Notes: generated by a model from the sequence alone, not told the origin. A stretch of 64,000 nt of DNA from Thermopolyspora flexuosa (GCF_006716785.1 NZ_VFPQ01000001.1:2046001-2110000); one strand, 5' to 3'. Counted from the stretch's first letter, positions 27,169 through 36,273 are shown. Translations and numbers: made by a program.

Positions 27169-28067
27169 CCACCGGCAAGCCGCTGCTCGCGGTTCGTAAC
27201 GTCAAGCTCACCTTCGGTGGCATCACCGCGATCAAGGACGTGTCGTTCGAGGTCGAGAAGGGTGAGTTCTTCGCCATCATCGGCCCCAACGGGGCGGGCA
27301 AGACCTCGATGCTCAACGTGCTGAACGGGGTGTACAAGCCCACGTCCGGCACCGTCGAGTTCGAGGGCCAGCCCCTGCTCGGCCGCAAGCCGGCCGACAT
27401 CGCCCGCCTCGGCATCGCCCGCACGTTCCAGAACCTCGCGCTGTTCGAGGAGATGACGGTCCTCGACAACGTGGTGCTGGGCCGCCACCACTTCATGAAG
27501 GCGGGCGTGCTCAGCGGCATGCTCTGGTTCGGCCGGGCCCGCCGCGAGGAGTACGAGGCCCGGCGCGACTGCATGCCGCTGATCGAGCTGATGGGCCTCT
27601 CCGACATCCGGAACGAGCTCGTCCGGGACCTGCCGTACGGCGTGAAGAAGCGCATCGAGCTGGCCCGGGCGCTCGCGATGCGGCCCAAGCTGCTCCTGCT
27701 CGACGAGCCGGTGGCCGGCATGAACGGGCCGGAGACCGCGGAGCTCGCGAGCTGGGTGCTCAACGCCAAGCGCGAGCTCGACCTGACGATCATTATGATC
27801 GAGCACGACATGGCGCTGGTGACCAAGGTCGCTGACAGGGTGCTGGTACTCGACTTCGGCGAGGTCATCTGCTGCGACAAGCCCTCCGTCGCGGTCAACG
27901 ACCCCCGCGTCATCCGCGCCTACATCGGCGGCACCGACGAGAAGGTCATCAACCAGGCGACGGCGGGTCTCAAGGAAGGGTCGGCCTCCACGGACACGAC
28001 GGAGAAGTCGGCCTCCGACGCCAAGAAGGAGTCGGTCTCCACCGCCACCTCGGAGGACGCCTCATGA
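27165..28067 (+). CDS. livG: branched-chain amino acid-type ABC transporter ATPase LivG
   Basis: 300 residues. GPNGAGKTSMLNVLNGVYKP (Walker A), LPYGVKKRIELARALA at the signature position and LLLLDEPVAGMN (Walker B) mark LivG; the signature core PYGVKK lacks the usual SGG. After the canonical end (VNDPRVIRAYIGG) there is an extra tail of about 45 residues rich in Ser, Thr, Ala, Glu and Lys. Overlaps livF and livH by four bases each, so the operon is translationally coupled. Confidence 0.92.
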   Translation: MTTGKPLLAVRNVKLTFGGITAIKDVSFEVEKGEFFAIIGPNGAGKTSMLNVLNGVYKPTSGTVEFEGQPLLGRKPADIARLGIARTFQNLALFEEMTVLDNVVLGRHHFMKAGVLSGMLWFGRARREEYEARRDCMPLIELMGLSDIRNELVRDLPYGVKKRIELARALAMRPKLLLLDEPVAGMNGPETAELASWVLNAKRELDLTIIMIEHDMALVTKVADRVLVLDFGEVICCDKPSVAVNDPRVIRAYIGGTDEKVINQATAGLKEGSASTDTTEKSASDAKKESVSTATSEDAS

Positions 28068-28954
28068 CGGAGAACCTGCAGATCCTCGCGGGCGGCATCT
28101 CGCTCGGCTGCGTGTTCGCGCTGCTCGCCCTCGGCTTCGTGATCGTGTCGAAGGCGACCGGCGTGTTCAACCTCGCCCAGGGCGGGTTCGTGGTCTGGGG
28201 CGCGTACTCGACGTACTTCCTCCACCAGCAGGTGGGCCTGCCGTTCTACGTGGCGGCGGTGCTGTCGATCCTGTTCGTCGCGCTCGTCGCGGCCGTGATG
28301 GAGGCCGTCGCCGTCCACAAGGTGGCGAGCAAGAACCTGTACACCCCGATCCTCGTCACCTTCGGCCTGCTGATGATGATGCCCCCGGTGGTGTCGGCGT
28401 TCTGGGGCACGGGCCAGCTCACCATCGGTGACCCGTGGGGCCTCAAGGTGATCCGCATCGGCGAGGTCGCCATCACCGAGCGGAACGTCGCGGTGATCGT
28501 GGTGACGCTCATCGTGGTCGCCGTGTTCGGCCTCTTCTTCCGGTACACCCGGCTCGGCCTCGCCATGCAGGCGACCGCGCTCGACCCCGAGGCCGCCCTC
28601 GCCCAGGGCGTGAGCGACAAGCTCGTGCACCGGCTCTCCTGGGCGATCGCGGGTGCGCTCGGCGCGTTCGGCGGCATCATGCTCGCCACCGCCGGCGGTG
28701 TCGGTCTCGGCCCCGGCCTGGAGGAGTACGCGCTGCTCGCCCTGCCGGTGATCATCCTCGGCGGCATCGAGTCCCCGCTCGGCGCCGTGGTCGGCGGCCT
28801 GATCGTCGGCATCATCCAGCAGTTCGCCGTGGTGTACGCGGCCGAGGACTTCGGGGTCGGCTTCGAGGAGGTCGTGCCCTACCTGCTTATGATCGCAGTC
28901 ATGCTCGTGCGTCCCCAGGGCCTCTTCGGGACCAGGAAGGTCAGGCGAATCTGA
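28064..28954 (+). CDS. livH: branched-chain amino acid-type ABC transporter permease LivH
   Basis: 296 residues with about eight membrane helices. The LivH signatures GVFNLAQGGFVVWGAY near the N-terminus and AIAGALGAFGGIML with LPVIILGGIESPLGAVVGGL in the C-terminal half are clear. It forms the translocation pore with LivM. Starts ATGA over the livG stop and ends TGATG with livM. Confidence 0.94.
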   Translation: MTENLQILAGGISLGCVFALLALGFVIVSKATGVFNLAQGGFVVWGAYSTYFLHQQVGLPFYVAAVLSILFVALVAAVMEAVAVHKVASKNLYTPILVTFGLLMMMPPVVSAFWGTGQLTIGDPWGLKVIRIGEVAITERNVAVIVVTLIVVAVFGLFFRYTRLGLAMQATALDPEAALAQGVSDKLVHRLSWAIAGALGAFGGIMLATAGGVGLGPGLEEYALLALPVIILGGIESPLGAVVGGLIVGIIQQFAVVYAAEDFGVGFEEVVPYLLMIAVMLVRPQGLFGTRKVRRI

Positions 28955-30081
28955 TGGCGGTCGACGTCTCCCCCGGTGTCGCCGAGAAGAACTCCGCGAG
29001 CAAGCACGCGGCGCCCAAGCTGCGCCTGGTGAACAGCCGCGCCGGCCGGATCGGCGTCGCCGTGTTCATCGTCCTCATCGTGGCGTTCCCCCTCAACTTC
29101 GGCGACACGTACTGGCTGGGTGTGCTGAACTCGGCGGGCATCGCCGCGATCGCCGCCATGGGCCTGAACGTCCTCACCGGCTACGCCGGTCAGCTCTCCC
29201 TCGGCCACGCGGCGTTCGTGAGCATCGGTGCCTTCACCGCCCAGTACGTGGGCGGCCAGCTCGGCCTGCCGATGATCGTGTGGCTGCCGGCCGCGGGCAT
29301 CGCCGCCGCGGTCGTCGGCGCGGCGGTGGCGCCGTTCGCGCTCCGGCTGCACGGGCCGTACCTGGCGATCGTGTCGCTCGCCCTGGTCGCGATCGTCGTC
29401 TGGGTGGCCCGGAACATCCCGTCGATCACCGGCGGTAACGAGGGAACCTTCGTCACCGCGGAGGCCACGCTCGGGCCGATCAACTTCGCGGAGCTCTCCA
29501 TCGGCCCGCTCTCGTTCGTGCGCGAGCAGGGCATGTTCATCCTCATCTGGTCGATGGTGGGGCTGTTCCTGCTGCTCACGGCGAACGTGATGCGTACCCG
29601 CGCGGGCCGGGCGATGCAGGCGGTCCGGGACCACGACATCGCCGCCGAGGTGCTCGGCGTGCGCATGATGCGGACCCAGGCCAACGCCTTCGTCCTGTCC
29701 ACCTTCATCGCGGGCGTCGCCGGCGGCCTGCTCGCGGTGAACCTCGAGTACATCCGGCCGGACGAGTTCGGCGTCCACCTGTCGGTGGAGTACCTGGCGA
29801 TCATCGTCATCGGCGGCCTGGCGTCGCTGTGGGGCCCGGTCCTCGGCGCCCTCTTCGTGACCATGGTGCCGGTGATCGTCGACATCTTCTCGGACTCCCT
29901 GCCGTTCATCCAGCACGGCGGAACGGACGGGATGAGCACCACCGACATGAGCCTGCTGCTCTACGGCCTCCTGATCGTCATCTTCCTGCTCGCCGAGCCC
30001 AAGGGCCTGGTCGCCGTGATCCGGCGGATCCGGGACCGGGTTCGGCCGCCCCGCAAGGCCGCGGTGAACTCACCCGCCTAG
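28954..30081 (+). CDS. livM: branched-chain amino acid-type ABC transporter permease LivM
   Basis: 375 residues, ten-helix permease. LNVLTGYAGQLSLGHAAFVS is the LivM signature, followed by RLHGPYLAIVSLALVAIVVW and AIIVIGGLASLWGPVLGALF. Start ATG shares a base with the livH stop (TGATG). A hydrophilic N-terminal segment of about 30 residues precedes the first helix. Partner of LivH. Confidence 0.93.
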   Translation: MAVDVSPGVAEKNSASKHAAPKLRLVNSRAGRIGVAVFIVLIVAFPLNFGDTYWLGVLNSAGIAAIAAMGLNVLTGYAGQLSLGHAAFVSIGAFTAQYVGGQLGLPMIVWLPAAGIAAAVVGAAVAPFALRLHGPYLAIVSLALVAIVVWVARNIPSITGGNEGTFVTAEATLGPINFAELSIGPLSFVREQGMFILIWSMVGLFLLLTANVMRTRAGRAMQAVRDHDIAAEVLGVRMMRTQANAFVLSTFIAGVAGGLLAVNLEYIRPDEFGVHLSVEYLAIIVIGGLASLWGPVLGALFVTMVPVIVDIFSDSLPFIQHGGTDGMSTTDMSLLLYGLLIVIFLLAEPKGLVAVIRRIRDRVRPPRKAAVNSPA

Positions 30082-30161
30082 GCCGACGGGGCACCTCATG
30101 TGGCACCATCTTCCCCGCGTCTAACCCTCCCTTGGGCGTACCACCGAGAGGAAAAAACACG

Positions 30162-31433
30162 ATGAAGTTCCCCAATAAGAGAGCAGGTGTCTCCGTTGCC
30201 GCCCTGCTTCTCAGCGCCGCCCTCACGGCGACCGGCTGCGCGGCCCAGAACAGCGGTGGCGGCAGCGGTGGCAGCGGTGAGCTGAAGGCCGGTCCGGGCT
30301 TCGACGCGAAGACCAACACCATCACGGTCGGCAACATCCTCGCGCTCAGCGGCCCGATCGCCGCGACCGCCCGTGAGCAGCTCGCCGGCCAGCAGGCGTG
30401 GTACGACAAGATCAACGCGGCCGGCGGTATCGCGGGCAAGTACAAGATCAACCTGATCACCGCGGACAACGCGTACGAGGCGCAGAAGGCCGTCCAGGCC
30501 TACAACGAGATCAAGGACAAGGTCGCCCTGCTGTCCGGCGTGCTGGGCACCCCGTCGGTGAAGGCGCTGATCCCGATCGCCAACCGCGACAAGATGGTCG
30601 TCATCCCCAGCGCCCAGGACGCCAGCATCAAGGACGAGCCGCAGCTCCTGCCCACGTTCTCCACCTACCAGTCGGAGGTGGCGAACGGCGTGTCCTACCT
30701 CGTCAACAAGGACCCCGACCTCAAGAAGGCCAAGTTCTGCGTCCTCGGGTACAACAACCAGTGGGGTGAGGACATCAACGAGGGTCTGACCTACATCACC
30801 TCCAAGTGGGGCGCCAAGGTCGAGACCTTCGCCAAGTACGGTCCGACCGACACCCAGCTCACCGCGCAGATGCAGCAGCTGAAGTCGGCCGGCTGCGAGA
30901 TCATCGGCTTCAGCGGCGCGGCGAACAACGTGCCCGCCGTGGTCTCCGCGGCCACCCAGCTCGACTACAAGCCGAAGTGGGTCATGGGGTTCATGGCGAA
31001 CGCCACCGCGTTCTCCGAGTCGCCGATCGCCGACTACCTCAAGGAGAACATGATCTTCACCGGCCCCGGCGGTGACCTGAAGGGCGACGAGAACCAGACC
31101 CTCAAGGAGCTGCGGGAGTCGAAGGCCCTCAACGGCGCCGAGCTCACCGTTCAGCACATCTACGGCCACATCCAGGCGATCGCGGTCACCACGCTTCTGG
31201 AGAAGGCCATCCAGAACGGTGACATCACCCGCGAGGGCCTGACCAAGGCGCTGTCCGAGCTGGAGAAGGTCAGCTTCAACGGCATCAACGGTGACGTCAT
31301 CCTCACCCCGGGCAACCGTACGCTGCCGCACTCCACGACCATCTACGAGTACGACAAGGAGTACTCGCCGTACGGCCTGAAGGCGGTCGAGAGCAACTTC
31401 ACCGCCCCCGAGGGCATCGACCCCAAGTTCTGA
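30162..31433 (+). CDS. Liv-type substrate-binding lipoprotein
   Basis: 423 residues. Lipoprotein signal peptide with lipobox LTATGC near residue 25, a Gly/Ser linker, then a periplasmic-binding fold of the Leu/Ile/Val type: TITVGNILALSGPIAATARE, VALLSGVLGTPSVKALIPIA, AKFCVLGYNNQWGEDINEG. It captures the solute outside the membrane for the LivFGHM importer; the ligand could be an amino acid, amide or aromatic acid. GAGAGG precedes the ATG. Separated from livM by 80 bp and followed by a terminator; last gene of the operon. Confidence 0.93.
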   Translation: MKFPNKRAGVSVAALLLSAALTATGCAAQNSGGGSGGSGELKAGPGFDAKTNTITVGNILALSGPIAATAREQLAGQQAWYDKINAAGGIAGKYKINLITADNAYEAQKAVQAYNEIKDKVALLSGVLGTPSVKALIPIANRDKMVVIPSAQDASIKDEPQLLPTFSTYQSEVANGVSYLVNKDPDLKKAKFCVLGYNNQWGEDINEGLTYITSKWGAKVETFAKYGPTDTQLTAQMQQLKSAGCEIIGFSGAANNVPAVVSAATQLDYKPKWVMGFMANATAFSESPIADYLKENMIFTGPGGDLKGDENQTLKELRESKALNGAELTVQHIYGHIQAIAVTTLLEKAIQNGDITREGLTKALSELEKVSFNGINGDVILTPGNRTLPHSTTIYEYDKEYSPYGLKAVESNFTAPEGIDPKF

Positions 31434-31459
31434 TCCACCGCACCGACAGCGGCTGAACC

Positions 31460-31505
31460 GCGGTCCCGTGCCGGGCGACCGGCGCGGGACCGCGTTCCCT
31501 TTTCG
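31460..31505 (+). terminator. intrinsic terminator after the liv operon
   Basis: GCGGTCCCGTGCCG (31460-31473) and CGGCGCGGGACCGC (31480-31493) form a 14-bp stem with one G-T pair and a six-base loop, followed by GTTCCCTTTT. Confidence 0.85.
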
Positions 31506-31563
31506 CCCGGTTTTCCGGGCGAACGCCTGGCGGTGCTGGGAGACGTGTCGGTACGGGCGCGGG

Positions 31564-31712
31564 TCAGGCGTGCTGGCCTGCGGCGGTGCGGGCCGCGGTG
31601 ACCACGACGGTGGTGTAGGGCACGGTGAACCGGCCGCCCAGTGTGTCGATCGCCGCGCCGACGGACTCGAGGATCAGGGCCAGGGACTCGGCCGGCAGCC
31701 GGGTGAGGATGC
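31564..31712 (-). pseudogene. SAM-methyltransferase C-terminal fragment
   Basis: About 49 residues on the minus strand end in RFTVPYTTVVVTAARTAAG and a stop at 31564. This matches the C-terminal strand pattern of class I methyltransferases. Everything upstream is missing: the frame meets a regulator fragment on the other strand at about 31713. A truncated remnant. Confidence 0.5.
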
Positions 31713-31716
31713 CGGC

Positions 31717-31947
31717 GTTCCCCTGCTGGCCGAGGCGGTGAACATGACCGCCGCCTATCTCGCCGCCGAGCGCGAGCTCGGCCGCGTCACCGCCGAGGCC
31801 GACCTCGACACGCTCGCCACCGCCCTGGTCGGCGCCGTGCACCTGCTGTTCGCCGACCGCACCGGCGCCCCGCCGGCACCGGAGGCGGTGGAACGCACGG
31901 TGGCCACGGTGCTGTCCGGGGCCCTCGCGCAGCGGCCGCTGTTCTGA
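31717..31947 (+). pseudogene. TetR-family regulator C-terminal fragment
   Basis: About 76 residues reading NMTAAYLAAERELGRVTAEA, DLDTLATALVGAVHLLFADR and a normal stop. This is the distal ligand-binding part of a TetR regulator; the HTH domain and the first half are gone, replaced by the methyltransferase fragment. It ends five bases before the stop of the MMPL fragment on the other strand. Confidence 0.6.
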
Positions 31948-31952
31948 CCCGC

Positions 31953-32880
31953 TCAGGCGGCGCGCGGCCGGGACGGCCACCAGGCGCGGGGGCCGACGTC
32001 GAGCAGGAGCGCGGGCACGAGCACGGCCCGGACGAGGAAGGTGTCGAGCAGGACGCCGAGCGCGACGAGCACGCCGAACTGCACGGCCCACACGAGCGGC
32101 AGCACGGTCAGCGCCGAGAACGTCGCCGCCAGCACGAGCCCGGCGCCGGTGATCACCGATCCGGTGAGCGCGAGCCCGCCCAGGACGCCGTCGGCGTGAC
32201 GGCCGGTCCGGTCGATCTCCTCGCGGATGCGGCTCGCGAGGAAGATGTTGTAGTCGACCCCGAGGGCGACGAGGAAGACGAAGCCGAGCAGGATCGCGTC
32301 GTGGCCGAGCGCGGGAAAGCCGAGCAGGTGGCGTGAGACGAGCCAGGTCAGCCCGAGCGCCGCGCCGTACGAGACCACCACGGTGGCAACGAGCAGCAGC
32401 GGGGCGATGAGCGACCGGAGCAGGACCACGAGTACGGCCAGGGTGACGAGCAGCGCGAGCGGCACCACCCGCAGCAGGTCGCGGCGGTGCGCCTCGGCCG
32501 TGTCGACGGCGGTGGCGGTGGGGCCGCCGACGAGCGTGCCCGGGGTGCCGGCGAGGGCGGCGCGCAGCCGTACCACCGTGCGCTCGGCCGCGGCGCTGTC
32601 CGGTGCGTCGGCGAGCAGGACACGGATCCTCGCCCGGCCACCGGCCTCGACGGGCGGCTGCACCCGGGACACCCCCGCGGTGGCGCGGGCGATCGCCGCC
32701 GCCTTCTCCCGGTCCGGCCAGGCCGTGATCACGTCGACGGGGGCGGAGGCGCCGCCGGGATAGTGGGCCGACACGAGGCGCTGCCCGACGGCGGACTCCG
32801 GCGGGGAGGTGTACGCCTCAGCGCCGGGGATGCCCAGGCGGGCGGTGGCGAGGGAGAGGCACAGCGCGCCGAGGAGGCCG
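31953..32880 (-). pseudogene. MMPL-family transporter, C-terminal half only
   Basis: About 308 residues equivalent to the second half of an MMPL/RND-type lipid or drug exporter: the last periplasmic domain (ARIRVLLADAPDSAAAERTV) and five helices with FLVALGVDYNIFLASRIREE. Full MMPL proteins exceed 650 residues; the first transmembrane bundle is absent. The frame begins directly after the response-regulator stop (TGA, then Ala-Gly-Leu-Leu) without a start codon there; the first usable one is a GTG at 32774. Most likely a 5' deletion product, with nonfunctional transport. Confidence 0.75.
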
Positions 32881-32882
32881 GC

Positions 32883-33533
32883 TCAGCGCACCAGGCCGGA
32901 CTGGTAGGCGATCACCACGAGCTGCGCCCGGTCCCGGGCGCCGAGCTTCGTCATCGCCCGGCTGACGTGGGTGCGCACGGTCGCCGGGCTCACCACCAGG
33001 TGGCGGGCGATCTCGTCGTTCGACATGCCCCTGCCGACGAGGCCGAGGATCTCCACCTCGCGGGCGGTCAGCGCGTCGAGCCGGTGCCGTGCCGACGCCG
33101 GGGCCGGGCGGCCCGCGAACTCCTGGATCACCCGCCGGGTCACGGAGGGCGACATCAGCGAGCCGCCCTCCACGGCGACCCGGATCGCGCGCAGCACGTC
33201 GGCGGGGTCCCCGTCCTTGACCAGGAAGCCGCTCGCGCCCTCGCGCAGCGCCTCGAAGATGTACTCGTCGATCTCGAACGTGGTGAGCATGATGACGCGG
33301 GTGTCCCGCAGCGCCGGGTCGGCGGTGATCTCGCGCAGCGCGGCGAGCCCGTCCATGCGCGGCATGCGGACGTCCATCAGCACCACGTCCGGCCGCTTGG
33401 CGCGCGCCAGCCGTACCGCCTCCTGGCCGTCGGCCGCCTCCCCGGCCACCTCGAGGCCCTCCTCGCTCTCGATCAGCACCCGCAGCCCGATCCGGACCAG
33501 TGCCTGGTCGTCGGCGATCAGTACCCGAATCAC
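32883..33533 (-). CDS. NarL/FixJ-type response regulator
   Basis: 216 residues. Receiver domain with LIADDQALVR, the phospho-acceptor VVLMDVRMPRMDGL near residue 54 and the conserved lysine in GFLVKD; C-terminal LuxR HTH LTAREVEILGLVGRGMSNDE ... VRTHVSRAMTKLGA. It activates promoters when phosphorylated by the kinase encoded upstream, with which it overlaps by four bases. Its original target may have been the adjacent MMPL exporter, now truncated (inference). Confidence 0.93.
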   Translation of the reverse strand: MIRVLIADDQALVRIGLRVLIESEEGLEVAGEAADGQEAVRLARAKRPDVVLMDVRMPRMDGLAALREITADPALRDTRVIMLTTFEIDEYIFEALREGASGFLVKDGDPADVLRAIRVAVEGGSLMSPSVTRRVIQEFAGRPAPASARHRLDALTAREVEILGLVGRGMSNDEIARHLVVSPATVRTHVSRAMTKLGARDRAQLVVIAYQSGLVR

Positions 33534-34675
33534 CCGTCAGCCCTCTCGTCGCCGTGCCCGCGTCGTCGGGTGGGCAGCCAGGCCCGTACGGCGAAGCCGC
33601 CGCCGGGCTCCGGCCCGCAGTGGAACCGGCCGTGCAGCGCCTCGACCCGCTCCCGCATGCCGATGATCCCGTTGCCGGGCTCGCCCGGGGTGGTGCGCCC
33701 GTCGTCGACCACGCTCACCGCGACCTCGTCGGGTGTGTAGTCGAGGCGCACCGTCGCCGAGGCGCCCCCGGCGTGGCGCAGCACGTTGGTGAGCGCCTCC
33801 TGCACGATGCGGTGGATCGCGTGGGCGGTCGCGGCGCCGACGTGGGACGGCTCGCCGGTGACGATCAGCTCGACGGGGTGGCCCGCCGCGCTGAGCGAGG
33901 CGACGAGGTCCTTGACCGCGTCGAGGTCCGCTCCCGGGCGCCGGTCCCGGATCACGTCGAGGGTACGGCGGAGCTCGTCGAGCGCCTGCCTGCCGGTCTC
34001 GCGGATCGCGGTGAGCGCCTCGATCGCCTGGCTCGGGTCGCGGTCGGCGACGTGCAGGGCGATGCCGGCGCGCATGCTGATCACGCTCAGACTGTGCCCG
34101 AGCACGTCGTGGATCTCACGGGCGATGGCGAGCCGTTCCTCGTGCGCCCGGGCGCGGGCGCGTTCGGCCGCGGCCTCGGCCTCGGCCGCGCGGCGGCGGC
34201 GCTGCAGCAGCGTCACCGCGGCCGTGCCGTACGCGGTCAGGGCGGCGGCGAACCAGGCGAAGCCGACCAGGAACGGGCTCGCCTCCGCCGGTACGGGGCC
34301 GATCAGGTCGGAGGCGAGCAGCGCGGCGCCGGTCAGCGCGGCCGCCGCCGCGCCGGCGGGCAGGCCGTACCGGAGGGTGAGGTGGAACAGGCAGAGGAGG
34401 GGCGCGAGCAGGACGGGGCCGGGGGCGTGCCCGCGTGCCAGCATGACCGCGGCGCAGGCCAGGGTGATCGCGAAGGCCGTACCCGGGCGGGCCCGCCACA
34501 GGGCGAGGGCGAGCCCGGCGACGACGAGGAGGCCGTAGGCGATCGCGTCGAGTGCCCGGTACGGCGGCATGCGGTTCAGGGTGGCGACGTGGGTGCCCGC
34601 GACGAAGAGCGGAGCGGCCGCCACGCCGATCAGGAGGTCACGTCCCGGAAGCCTGAGACTGGCCACAAGGCCCAC
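33530..34675 (-). CDS. NarL-group sensor histidine kinase
   Basis: 381 residues. Five to six membrane helices in residues 15-150, a coiled-coil rich in Ala/Arg/Glu (about 155-185), the HisKA_3 motif AREIHDVLGHSLSVI near 185-199, and the ATPase domain with VQEALTNVLRHA and GNGIIGMRERV. It senses through its membrane part (no extracellular domain) and phosphorylates the overlapping response regulator. Confidence 0.92.
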   Translation of the reverse strand: MGLVASLRLPGRDLLIGVAAAPLFVAGTHVATLNRMPPYRALDAIAYGLLVVAGLALALWRARPGTAFAITLACAAVMLARGHAPGPVLLAPLLCLFHLTLRYGLPAGAAAAALTGAALLASDLIGPVPAEASPFLVGFAWFAAALTAYGTAAVTLLQRRRRAAEAEAAAERARARAHEERLAIAREIHDVLGHSLSVISMRAGIALHVADRDPSQAIEALTAIRETGRQALDELRRTLDVIRDRRPGADLDAVKDLVASLSAAGHPVELIVTGEPSHVGAATAHAIHRIVQEALTNVLRHAGGASATVRLDYTPDEVAVSVVDDGRTTPGEPGNGIIGMRERVEALHGRFHCGPEPGGGFAVRAWLPTRRRGHGDERADG

Positions 34676-34804
34676 CCTAGGCGTGGGGGAGCGGCGCGGT
34701 CGTCAGCGCGGCGACGTATTCGGTACCGCGATCCGCGTACATCGGGCCGCGGCGTTCCGTCCGGAAGCGCATGCGCGGTGGGCGAATGCGGCCCGGCGCG
34801 CCGA

Positions 34805-34836
34805 GGGCGGGCGCCGCCCGGTGGCGCCGCCCGCCC
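34805..34836 (-). terminator. strong hairpin after the beta-helix gene
   Basis: GGGCGGGCGCCGCC (34805-34818) and GGCGCCGCCCGCCC (34823-34836) pair in 13 of 14 positions over a four-base loop, just beyond the stop at 34857. There is no T-tract, so termination efficiency is uncertain. Confidence 0.5.
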
Positions 34837-34856
34837 AGGAGCGTCGCGTCATGACC

Positions 34857-35429
34857 TCAGAAGCGCCGGCACTGGTCTTCCTTGTTGCCCTGCACCCGGT
34901 TGCCGCCGCCGACCGGCCTGGGGCGGTTCTCCTTGCACTGCAGGTTGCCCTTGACCCGGTTGCGGTAGATCGCCGCGCCGCCGCCCTTGTTCTCGAACAC
35001 CTGGATGTTGCCGCCCACCCGGTTGCGGTCCACGCGCAGGCCGCCCCGGTTGGCCTCGAGCTGGATGTCGCCGTTGACGCGCGAGGAGAGCACCGCGGCC
35101 GACCGCCCCTGCTTCACCTGCACGCTGCCGATCACCACCGAGCCGCCGGCCACCGTGACCGAGCGGGCCCCCTCCGCCTGCACGTTGCCCTTCACCCGCA
35201 CCCCGCGGGCGACGAGCACCGCGCCGTCCTCCACCTTGATGTTGCCCTTCACCCGGGTGCCGAGCAGCGCGCACCGCGCCCCGTCCGGCACCCGCACGTT
35301 GTCCAGCGTCACCGCCCGGATCGTGCCCCGGCACACCCGCTCGTCCGCGAACGCCGGGCTCGCCACCACCAGCCCGCCCACAACGGCCCCGAGCACCGCT
35401 CCGCCCGCGACCACCTTGATCATCCGCAT
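34857..35429 (-). CDS. secreted beta-helix-like repeat protein
   Basis: 190 residues with a signal peptide (MRMIKVVAGGAVLGAVVGGL, cleavage at AFA). The mature part has about seven imperfect repeats of 19-21 residues, each with a core like RVKGNIKV, RVKGNVQA, RVNGDIQL, RVGGNIQV, RVKGNLQC, as in parallel beta-helices or bactofilin-like folds. Four cysteines (two near the start of the mature chain, two near the end) could close the solenoid. Known only as a conserved actinobacterial hypothetical; function unknown. The ATG at 35429 has a GA-rich site upstream. Confidence 0.78.
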   Translation of the reverse strand: MRMIKVVAGGAVLGAVVGGLVVASPAFADERVCRGTIRAVTLDNVRVPDGARCALLGTRVKGNIKVEDGAVLVARGVRVKGNVQAEGARSVTVAGGSVVIGSVQVKQGRSAAVLSSRVNGDIQLEANRGGLRVDRNRVGGNIQVFENKGGGAAIYRNRVKGNLQCKENRPRPVGGGNRVQGNKEDQCRRF

Positions 35430-36273
35430 CGCATTTCCCTCCCTCGCAGCGGCCGTGCCGTACGGCCGGACGATGCGAGCCTCTCGGGCGGCGGTGAGGA
35501 TCCGGTGAGGCACGTATTAGAGCGTTCTCATCGAACCCGCCCCGCACCGGTGCGCGACCGCCGTCACGGGCCCGTCCGGGCCGGCTGTGCTCCGCCGGCA
35601 CGATCGAGGGCCGCGCCCGGTAGCTGTGATCTACGTTGTAAAGGTCGCCACCGAAATGAGCAAACGCCCTCATATCGGGCAAACCCCACTGTCGCCTCCC
35701 TCTCAACGACCACAGGGGGACGCGGATGACGTCGGCGGGCGGCGGATCGAATTGACCTCAACCATGCTTGAGGTTCTAGCCTGCTTACGTCCGTTGTCAT
35801 GGCGGATGGGGCGTACGTCGAAGGCGGTGGCCGAGCTACGGCTCGGCCACCGTCGGCCGCTTTCTCATGCCCGGGTTCGGGCTCGTTTCTCGGGGAGCAC
35901 GAGGTCGCGCCACCGGCCTCCCGACCGAGCCGGCGGTACTCGTCGAACCGGGGCCGGGCGACGTCCAGACGCTCCTGTCCCCGATCGGCGGACCGTGTCC
36001 GGCTCAGCCGAGACGTATGCCCGCGAGATCGTTGGGGGTCCCATCTCCCTTTCGGCACTGGCTCCCGCTGCGGCGCCGTCTTTTCGGATGGCGTTGAGGC
36101 CACCGTCGAAGGGCGCGGGCCGTCGGTCCCGGTAAGCCATCGGGCACGGCGCGGATAACTCACCGAGGGGGCTCGCTCCAGCCCCACCCGCCGCCGTGTG
36201 GGGGCCCGATTCCGAGCCTGCGACGGCTGTTCAACGCGCTGTGCGGGGGTTCGGTATCGGCCCCATCGCGCGG
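35430..36273. other. 840-bp region with an orphan operator, no gene
   Basis: Contains the SoxR-like promoter at 35752 and, 45 bp past its -10, a perfect 10-bp hairpin GTGGCCGAGC-TACG-GCTCGGCCAC (35827-35850) with a stable UNCG-class loop. The open frames after the hairpin have no recognisable domain. A gene formerly controlled by this promoter may have decayed. Confidence 0.5.
35752..35782 (+). promoter_or_regulatory. MerR/SoxR-type promoter-operator
   Basis: TTGACC (35752-35757), 19-bp spacer, TAGCCT (35777-35782). The spacer region holds ACCTCAA-N6-TTGAGGT (35755-35774). A 19-bp spacer with this symmetry is the classic layout of MerR-family, especially SoxR, activated promoters. No merR/soxR gene or recognisable target gene is adjacent. 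Confidence 0.65.

Noticed and set aside
31468-31947. Intact 159-residue protein on the plus strand
   Set aside because: Only the last half reads as protein (TetR C-terminus); the first half is antisense to a methyltransferase fragment.
35799-36158. Gene downstream of the SoxR-type promoter
   Set aside because: The frame is open from an ATG but has random Arg/Ser/Pro composition and crosses a strong hairpin; no family is recognisable.
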